Of a DNA stretch of 64,000 bases, positions 58,250-64,000 are shown in pieces. Every line of letters starts with the position of its first letter. The first letter of the stretch is position 1. Below the pieces are notes generated by a model. It did not search any database, had not been told where the DNA came from, and saw nothing but the letters and a program-made list of their open reading frames with translations. Origin of the DNA: an uncultured Chloroflexota bacterium (lineage in GTDB: Bacteria > Chloroflexota > Chloroflexia > Thermomicrobiales > UBA6265); contig CALGSZ010000155.1 in the NCBI GenBank assembly GCA_937901745.1, positions 54,426 through 118,425 on the forward strand, in the 5' to 3' direction. The position numbers and the translations under genes were made by a program.

Positions 58250-60976
58250 ATGGCAACAGGACGAACGATCTCGGAAGATGTCTATCTCTTAGGCGATATC
58301 CTCGGCGAAGTCATTCGTACCCAGGCGGGGGAAGAAGCCTTTGCCCTCGAAGAGGAAGTGCGCGCGCTCGGGAAGGCCTACCGCGCCGGTGACGCCGACG
58401 CCGGTGACCGCCTGAGCCTCCTGGTCAGCGGCTGCAGCGTCGAGCAAGCCAACGTCCTGATCCGAGCCTTCACGAGCTATTTCCAGCTCATCAACCTGGC
58501 GGAGGATAACGAGCGAGTACGCCGCATCCGCCGGCGAGAGGCCGAGAACGCCCCGGCTCCCAGGCGCGGCTCGATCCGGGAAGCGATCGGCATGCTCAAA
58601 GACCGCGGCATGAGCGCCGACGACCTGCGCGCGCTCCTCTCCCGCGCTCAGGTCCGTCTCGTCCTGACCGCTCACCCAACCGAGGCGCGCCGCCGGACGA
58701 TTATTGATAAGCAAGCCCGCGTCTTCCGCATCATCCGCGATCTCGACGAGCGCCGGCCGCTACCAGCCGAGGTCGAGCGTGCTCGCGTCCGGCTCGCCTC
58801 GACCATCGCCGAGCTCTGGAGCTCCAATGAGGTCCGCGCCGTCCAGCCAACCGTCTTGGACGAGCTCCACGCCGGACTCATCCATTTCCGGCAGACTCTC
58901 GTCCACGTCGTACCGCAGATCTACCGCGACCTGGAAGAGGCGCTCGAGGATCTCTACCCGGACGAGTTCATCCCAGTCCCGCCCTTCCTCACGTTCGGCT
59001 CGTGGATCGGGGGCGATCGCGACGGCAATCCGAACGTGACGCCGCAGGTCACGGCGGCCGCCCTGCAGATCATGAAGGACGCGGCGCTCGATTTCCTCGA
59101 CCACCGGCTCGGGGAGCTGGCTGGACGCATCTCCGTTTCGACCTACATCGCCGGGCCTGCCCGCGACCTCGAACCGCTCCTGGAGTCGTATCGCGCGATG
59201 TTCCCGGATGTCGTGGCCGAGATCGAAGAGCGGAACGCCGACGAGCCCTACCGCCAGGCCCTCACGCTGGTGAGGGAGCGAGTTCGCGCCGCTCGCGACG
59301 GCCGCCCTGGCGGCTATGCGTCGGCCAGCGAGCTCGTCGCCGACCTTAGACTCGTGGAGCAGTCGCTCCTCGCGCAGCGAGAGCCGTTGATCACGCGCGG
59401 CGATCTCCACGATGTCATCCGACAAGCCGAGGTCTTCGGCTTCCACTTTGCTCGCCTCGATCTGCGCGACCATTCCCGACGCCATGAGACCGCGCTCGCC
59501 GAGGTGTTGGCCGTCACCGGCGTCCATCCCTCCTATTCATGTCTGTCTGAGCCGGAAAAGACGGCGCTGCTGGCGAAGGAGATCGCCGATCCCCGGCCGC
59601 TCGTGCCGGTAGATCTCAGCACGCTTTCGCCGCAAGCGCGCGAGGTCGTCGAAACCTTCCGCTTGACCCGCGAGCTCCTCGCCGGCCCGCACCGCGACGC
59701 GATCCGGACCTACATCATCTCGGCAACCGAGTCGCCATCCGATGTCCTGGAAGTTCTCCTCCTGATGAAGGAAACGCTGTTGGCCGGCGTTGGCGGCGAG
59801 AACGCCCAGCTGCAGATCACCCCGCTCTTCGAGCAGGGCGCCTCGCTCGCCGCCGCGCGGGAGATCATGAGCCGGCTGCTGGAGGAGCCCGTCTATCGGA
59901 CCGCCGTTCGCTCCTGGGGCGACACGCAGGAGGTGATGATCGGCTATTCCGACTCGAACAAGGAGATCGGCTACCTTGCCTCCTCCTGGGCGCTCTACAC
60001 GGCCCAGCTCCAGCTGGCCCAAGTCTTCGAAGAGCACGGTATCGACTTCACCTTTTTCCACGGGCGCGGCGGCTCGATCGGGCGCGGCGGCGGCCCGACG
60101 AACGTCGCCATCCTGGCGCAGCCGCCGGGCACCGTGCGCGGCCGGATCAAGCTCACCGAGCAGGGCGAGGTTGTTTCCGCCCGCTACTCTCTGCCGGAGA
60201 TCGCGTACCGCGAGCTGGAGCTCGTCGCCGGGGCCGTCCTGGTCAGCACCGTCGGCGCCCTCCCGCAACCGGCGCCCGATCGCATGGCCGTCTTTACCGA
60301 CGCGCTCTCGCGGATGGCCGCCTGGTCAGCGGAGCACTATCGCGATCTGGTCTACGGCGATCCCGACTTCGTCAAGTTCTTCCAGCAGGCGACGCCGATT
60401 GATGAGATCGCCCGGCTGAAGCTTGGCTCCCGCCCCGCCCGGCGGACCGCCTCCGACCGGATCGAAGATCTCCGCGCCATTCCCTGGGTCTTCTCCTGGA
60501 CGCAGGCGCGCATCCTGCTCCCCGCCTGGTACGGGCTCGGGACCGCGCTCGCTCGCGGCCGCGATACCTTCGGCTTGGCGCTCCTGCAGGAGATGGAGCG
60601 CGACTGGCCCTTCTTCTCCGCGCTCCTCTCGAACGCCGAGATGGCGCTCGCGAAGGCCGACCTCCGCATCGCCGAGCGCTATGTCGAGCTCGTTGAGCCC
60701 GCCGAGATGCGGGAGCGCATTTGGGCGCGCATCCGCCGCGAGTTCGAGCAGACGCGCGAGCTTCTTCTGGCGGTCACCGGCCAGACCGCATTGCTCGATC
60801 GCGATCCGGTCCTTCAGCGCTCGATCGAGCGCCGCAACCCCTACGTCGATCCACTGTCCTTCATTCAAGTGGATCTGCTGCGCCGTCTGCGCCGCGGTGG
60901 ATCGTCGGAGACGTACTTGCGGCCAGTTCTGCTGACCATCAATGGCATAGCTGGCGCAATGAAGAACACCGGCTGA
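58250..60976 (+). CDS. ppc: Phosphoenolpyruvate carboxylase
   Basis: 908 residues, full length. Catalytic segment VLTAHPTEARRRT (His138-equivalent), FGSWIGGDRDGNPNVTPQVT, the mobile-loop FFHGRGGSIGRGGGP and GYSDSNKEIGYLASSW, with the conserved C-terminal NG. It carboxylates PEP to oxaloacetate to refill the TCA cycle. The start ATG has a weak GGAG 12 bases upstream. A GC-rich hairpin follows. Runs alone. Confidence 0.96.
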   Translation: MATGRTISEDVYLLGDILGEVIRTQAGEEAFALEEEVRALGKAYRAGDADAGDRLSLLVSGCSVEQANVLIRAFTSYFQLINLAEDNERVRRIRRREAENAPAPRRGSIREAIGMLKDRGMSADDLRALLSRAQVRLVLTAHPTEARRRTIIDKQARVFRIIRDLDERRPLPAEVERARVRLASTIAELWSSNEVRAVQPTVLDELHAGLIHFRQTLVHVVPQIYRDLEEALEDLYPDEFIPVPPFLTFGSWIGGDRDGNPNVTPQVTAAALQIMKDAALDFLDHRLGELAGRISVSTYIAGPARDLEPLLESYRAMFPDVVAEIEERNADEPYRQALTLVRERVRAARDGRPGGYASASELVADLRLVEQSLLAQREPLITRGDLHDVIRQAEVFGFHFARLDLRDHSRRHETALAEVLAVTGVHPSYSCLSEPEKTALLAKEIADPRPLVPVDLSTLSPQAREVVETFRLTRELLAGPHRDAIRTYIISATESPSDVLEVLLLMKETLLAGVGGENAQLQITPLFEQGASLAAAREIMSRLLEEPVYRTAVRSWGDTQEVMIGYSDSNKEIGYLASSWALYTAQLQLAQVFEEHGIDFTFFHGRGGSIGRGGGPTNVAILAQPPGTVRGRIKLTEQGEVVSARYSLPEIAYRELELVAGAVLVSTVGALPQPAPDRMAVFTDALSRMAAWSAEHYRDLVYGDPDFVKFFQQATPIDEIARLKLGSRPARRTASDRIEDLRAIPWVFSWTQARILLPAWYGLGTALARGRDTFGLALLQEMERDWPFFSALLSNAEMALAKADLRIAERYVELVEPAEMRERIWARIRREFEQTRELLLAVTGQTALLDRDPVLQRSIERRNPYVDPLSFIQVDLLRRLRRGGSSETYLRPVLLTINGIAGAMKNTG

Positions 60977-61006
60977 TCTCGCGCAATTCCTCGGCGCCAC
61001 ATAAGA

Positions 61007-61042
61007 ACGCCGGCGGGAAAGGGCAGAGACTCCCGCCGGCGT
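61007..61042 (+). terminator. Hairpin after ppc
   Basis: Perfect 12-base arms ACGCCGGCGGGA / TCCCGCCGGCGT with a 12-base loop, 31 bases after the stop; no U-run. Confidence 0.65.
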
Positions 61043-61206
61043 GCCATCGCCTTCCCAACCCGCGAGGCGCACACGCCAGACTGTCACGATATTGCAATTC
61101 CGACCTATTCACTCGGCTATACGCCTGAGACGCCTTTACTGGCAGTCTGGCGTCATGAGATCGCGGCGCGCCCACCACCGCGCCACCACGAGAAAGGAGC
61201 GTGCGC

Positions 61207-62256
61207 ATGTCCCCCTTCAGCGACACAGTCCACGATCTCGAACAGGCGCTCGCGGGCGTGCCAGGAGTGCGCGCCGACCGCAGGACGTTGCTCAAGCGAG
61301 CGGCGGGTATCGGCCTCACGCTGCCACCCCTCGCCGCTTTCACCGCGAGAGGCGCGGCAGCGTCGGACGACCACGAAGACTCCTCCCAAACAGCGACGTC
61401 TCAGCCCGTCCAGCCCTTCACGCTCTACGATCCGGTGCTGCCGCCGGTCGAGGCCGGTCCCAAGCAGATCACCGTCGTCGCCAAAGACGTCGTGCAGTAC
61501 ATCGCCAAGGACGTTCCTTACGCCGCCTGGACCTTCGACGGGACCATTCCCGGTCGCGTGTTACGCGTTGTCGAGGGCGATACCATCGACGTGACCTTCA
61601 GCGTCGATCCGGCCGCCTTGACTGCCCACTCGCTCGACCTCCACTCGGCCAAGACAGCGCCGGACAAGAACTATCGGTCCATCATGCCGGGGGAAGAGCT
61701 GAGCTTTCAGTTCGTCGCGAAGTATCCCGGCGCATACATGTACCACTGCGGCACACCGCCGATCCTGATGCACATCGCCGCGGGAATGTACGGCGCGATG
61801 ATCGTCGATCCGAAGGAAGGCTGGTCACCGGCCCAAGAATTCGTGTTCGTCCAGAGCGAGTACTACCTCAAGGACAGCGGCAACGGCGTGATGGCTCCCG
61901 ACTACACGAAGATGGTCGGCAACGGCACGATGGACTACTGCGTCTTCAACGGCTACGCCAACCAATACATGGAGCATCCGATCTCCGTCGAAGTGAACGC
62001 GCCAATCCGCGTCTTCATCGTCAATGCCGGGCCGAATATCTGGTCGAGCTTCCATGTCGTCGGGACGATCTTCGATGCCGTCTATATCAACGGGAACCCG
62101 GCCAACAAGCTCGTCGGCCTTCAGTCGGTGACGATCGGCCCTGGTGACGGCGCCGTGGTGGAATTCACGCTCGACGAGCCGGGTGAGTATCCCTTCGTCA
62201 ACCACGCCTTCGGGCATGCCGCCCACGGCGCGGTCGGGATCTTCCAGGCATCGTGA
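61207..62256 (+). CDS. nirK: Copper nitrite-reductase-type (NirK-like) two-domain cupredoxin oxidase
   Basis: 349 residues. Twin-arginine-type signal DRRTLLKR near residue 25. Type-1 copper ligands His141, Cys181, His189 and Met194; type-2 ligands His146, His180 and His333; catalytic Asp144 and His283 lie where NirK has Asp98 and His255, with H-x2-D-x-H spacing identical. All residues needed for nitrite reduction are present. An alternative is a nitrite-reductase-like multicopper oxidase. ATG 61207 has AAAGGAG 7 bases upstream. No nor or nar genes nearby. Confidence 0.82.
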   Translation: MSPFSDTVHDLEQALAGVPGVRADRRTLLKRAAGIGLTLPPLAAFTARGAAASDDHEDSSQTATSQPVQPFTLYDPVLPPVEAGPKQITVVAKDVVQYIAKDVPYAAWTFDGTIPGRVLRVVEGDTIDVTFSVDPAALTAHSLDLHSAKTAPDKNYRSIMPGEELSFQFVAKYPGAYMYHCGTPPILMHIAAGMYGAMIVDPKEGWSPAQEFVFVQSEYYLKDSGNGVMAPDYTKMVGNGTMDYCVFNGYANQYMEHPISVEVNAPIRVFIVNAGPNIWSSFHVVGTIFDAVYINGNPANKLVGLQSVTIGPGDGAVVEFTLDEPGEYPFVNHAFGHAAHGAVGIFQAS

Positions 62257-62271
62257 GAGCGACCGAGCGAC

Positions 62272-62355
62272 GGGCAGCCCAGGTGAGCAGCAGCCGCGGA
62301 ATCACAGGCATGCAACCACAGTTCTGGCCAGACCCGACGGGCTGCCCCCGCTCAC
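62272..62355 (+). other. Candidate H-type pseudoknot in the leader of the second L,D-transpeptidase
   Basis: Stem 1 62272-62280 / 62339-62347 (GGGCAGCCC / GGGCTGCCC, 9 of 9); stem 2 62283-62288 / 62350-62355 (GTGAGC / GCTCAC, 6 of 6). The second stem starts inside the loop of the first and pairs beyond it, the order of an H-type pseudoknot. Chance occurrence in GC-rich DNA is possible. Confidence 0.35.
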
Positions 62356-62460
62356 TGCCGAATCGAGAACGCTGCCCGTTCGAGAGTGACGGCTTCAGGA
62401 CGAAACCACTATCGCCTGCCACGCGTTACAGGTAGCGGGCATGTAGAATGGCCCATAAGA

Positions 62461-62487
62461 CGCCGGGGAAGGTGGGGAGCCCCGGCG
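62461..62487 (+). terminator. Attenuator-like hairpin before the L,D-transpeptidase gene
   Basis: Perfect 8-base arms CGCCGGGG / CCCCGGCG, 11 bases before a TTTTT run at 62499-62503, inside the leader of the next gene. Confidence 0.4.
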
Positions 62488-62529
62488 CCGGGGATGGGTT
62501 TTTGGGAGCGAGTGACGGGAGTTTGGGCG

Positions 62530-63948
62530 ATGAGCCGCCGTGTGACCTGGGTTTTGCTTGCGGTCCTGGTGTTGGCGCCACTCTTTGGAGCGGTTGGGCC
62601 CATCCGGCCCGCTTACGCGGACGATCCCCCCGAAGAATTCGTGATCCCCGATGGCCAGGGCTCCGCCGCGACGCCGGAGGCCGAGGGATCCCCCATCTCC
62701 GACGACATCCCCGCCGCTGACGAGGACGGCGAGGAAGGCGAAGAGGCCGAAGAATCGCCGGAGCCTTCGCCAACGAGCGAGCCCACGGAAGAAGCCTCGC
62801 CGACCGAAGAGGGCGAGGAAGAACCCGCCGCGCCGGATGCGACGCCAACCGCCGAAGTCGAGACAACGCCCGAGGGTCCCTCGATCGCGGAGGATTCGGG
62901 GACTCCTGTCGCGGAGCCGACGGCGTCTGTCTCGATCGATCAGGTCAAGCTGACGATCAACTGCACGTCGAACCCGGAGCGGATCCGCGTCACCAACAAC
63001 GGCGCGGCTGCCATCATCGTGCAGTCGATTGAGACGCTGTACGCGCCGACCGAGTTCTTCCAAGTCGACCACCGGATTCCGGCTGGCGGGACGCGGATGT
63101 GGCAGGCCGGCTCGGCCGCGACCGGCAGCTACGTCCTGCAATACAAGCTGATGCTGACCAACTCCGCCTACGACAAGGAAGGCGTCCGCGTCGTCACCTC
63201 CGCCGGCACGCTTGAAGCGCGCTGCCCGGCAGCCCCGCCCCCGCCGCCGGCGAAGCTCAGCGACGTCAAGGTGACGATCAACTGCACCTCTGATCCGGAA
63301 AAGATCCGCGTCACGAACACGGGCAAGGGCACCTTCGTCGTCCAGTCGATTACGACCCTCTACGCGCCGACCTCGAAGGAGCCCTTCAAGGTCAACACGA
63401 CGCTCAAGTCAGGCGGCACGCGGATGTGGCAGGCCGGCTCAGCGGCCTCCGGGTCGTACGTCCTGACCCGTGAGTTCATTTTGACCAACACCGCCTACGA
63501 CGACGAAGGCGTCAAGGTCACGACCTCGGTGGGCACGGTCACCAAGCGCTGCCCGGAGGCGCCACCGGCTCCCTTCGGCGGCGGCAAGTGGATCGAGGTC
63601 AATCTCAGCACGCAGTACATGAATGTCTGGCAGGGGAACACCTGGATCGCTGGCACCTATGTCAGCACCGGTCGCCCCGGCTTCGACACGCCGACCGGTA
63701 CCTGGTACATCAACCTGAAGCTCACCAGCCAGACGATGTCCGGCTGTATCCAAGGCGAGTGCTACTACGTCCCGGATGTGCCCTGGGTGATGTACTTCAC
63801 GAACTGGGGCCACGCGATCCACGGCGCATACTGGCACAACAACTTCGGCCAAGTCATGAGCCACGGCTGCGTCAACCTCCCCGTCAGCTTCGCCGAGTGG
63901 CTCTACTGGTGGACGCCGATGGGCACACCGGTCGTCGTCCACTACTGA
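62530..63948 (+). CDS. Secreted L,D-transpeptidase with two tandem repeats
   Basis: 472 residues. Signal peptide (VLLAVLVLAPLFGAVGP, cleavage near AYADDP). An acidic Pro/Glu/Thr-rich linker to about residue 135, then two ~90-residue repeats at about 137-237 and 244-342, each with LTINCTSNPERIRVTN- and TRMWQAGSAATGSYVL-type cores. A YkuD domain from about 355 has HGAYWHNNFG and SHGCVNLP. Cross-links the wall outside the membrane. ATG 62530 has GGGAG 8-9 bases upstream; an in-frame ATG at 62494 is possible. Confidence 0.9.
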   Translation: MSRRVTWVLLAVLVLAPLFGAVGPIRPAYADDPPEEFVIPDGQGSAATPEAEGSPISDDIPAADEDGEEGEEAEESPEPSPTSEPTEEASPTEEGEEEPAAPDATPTAEVETTPEGPSIAEDSGTPVAEPTASVSIDQVKLTINCTSNPERIRVTNNGAAAIIVQSIETLYAPTEFFQVDHRIPAGGTRMWQAGSAATGSYVLQYKLMLTNSAYDKEGVRVVTSAGTLEARCPAAPPPPPAKLSDVKVTINCTSDPEKIRVTNTGKGTFVVQSITTLYAPTSKEPFKVNTTLKSGGTRMWQAGSAASGSYVLTREFILTNTAYDDEGVKVTTSVGTVTKRCPEAPPAPFGGGKWIEVNLSTQYMNVWQGNTWIAGTYVSTGRPGFDTPTGTWYINLKLTSQTMSGCIQGECYYVPDVPWVMYFTNWGHAIHGAYWHNNFGQVMSHGCVNLPVSFAEWLYWWTPMGTPVVVHY

Positions 63949-63970
63949 CCATTCCCAATCCCCTCCCACT

Positions 63971-64000
63971 CCCCCTCTCCTGATACCTCGGGAGAGGGGG
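63971..64000 (+). terminator. Terminator at the window end
   Basis: Perfect 10-base arms CCCCCTCTCC / GGAGAGGGGG around a 10-base loop. Confidence 0.7.

Noticed and set aside
1..64000. CRISPR arrays, insertion sequences, integrases or attachment sites
   Set aside because: No regularly spaced repeats, no transposase or integrase motifs, and no flanking direct repeats around the tRNA were found by eye.

Overview
The window is GC-rich, densely coded bacterial chromosome, about 58 protein genes and one tRNA on both strands. It contains no phage, transposon or CRISPR. Gene content suggests a Chloroflexota bacterium, probably Thermomicrobia-like. The hints are secreted proteins with G-Y-P-I-S/TGH-type repeats and SH3b repeats, L,D-transpeptidases, an Rv3369-type PPOX protein, a luciferase-like monooxygenase, an R2lox-type protein, tandem universal stress proteins and Tat-exported binding proteins. 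This placement is inference from gene content, not a phylogeny.

Region 1-5.0 kb (minus) is a sugar operon: class II aldolase, Tat-exported binding protein, two permeases and an FGGY kinase cut by the window edge, driven from a promoter overlapped by a palindrome. Region 5.3-10.5 kb holds housekeeping and small genes: PAP2-type membrane protein, MOSC protein, PspA, a YggX-like iron protein and a formyltransferase. Region 10.6-15.2 kb is a peptide-type ABC importer ending in an alpha/alpha-toroid protein. Region 15.3-18.2 kb has an SH3/lysozyme-like wall protein behind a long structured leader, then an Mrp/NBP35 ATPase. Region 18.2-21.4 kb is a clear SAM-I riboswitch, with its own terminator, controlling a sulfonate/taurine-type ABC importer. 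Region 22.6-26.6 kb is a second peptide importer.

Region 26.7-41.6 kb is mixed: VOC protein and PadR regulator, CBS-zinc-ribbon protein, acetyltransferase, a degenerate M24 peptidase homologue, tRNA-Cys, Nudix, an orphan response regulator, B3/4 protein, PRC-barrel-like protein, a GAF histidine kinase with its NarL-type regulator, a PhnP-like metallo-hydrolase, two membrane-associated unknowns, a Cys-nucleophile hydrolase and an L,D-transpeptidase. Region 41.7-52.2 kb has glutamine-dependent NAD synthetase, two double-domain universal stress proteins, a four-SH3 secreted protein behind a structured leader, an R2lox-like oxidase, a luciferase-like monooxygenase coupled to a fused class II aldolase, and a nitrilase-family amidase. 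Region 52.3-55.4 kb is a gluconate/fructose-dehydrogenase-type pair (small Tat subunit plus GMC flavoprotein with a cysteine cluster). Region 55.4-64 kb has tartrate/malate-type dehydrogenase, cupin, DUF488, acetyltransferase, PEP carboxylase, a NirK-type copper protein and a second L,D-transpeptidase.

The most notable pattern is RNA structure. All four binding-protein/permease junctions contain a large stem-loop just after the binding-protein stop. Three secreted cell-wall genes have long leaders that look folded but match no riboswitch class I recognise.
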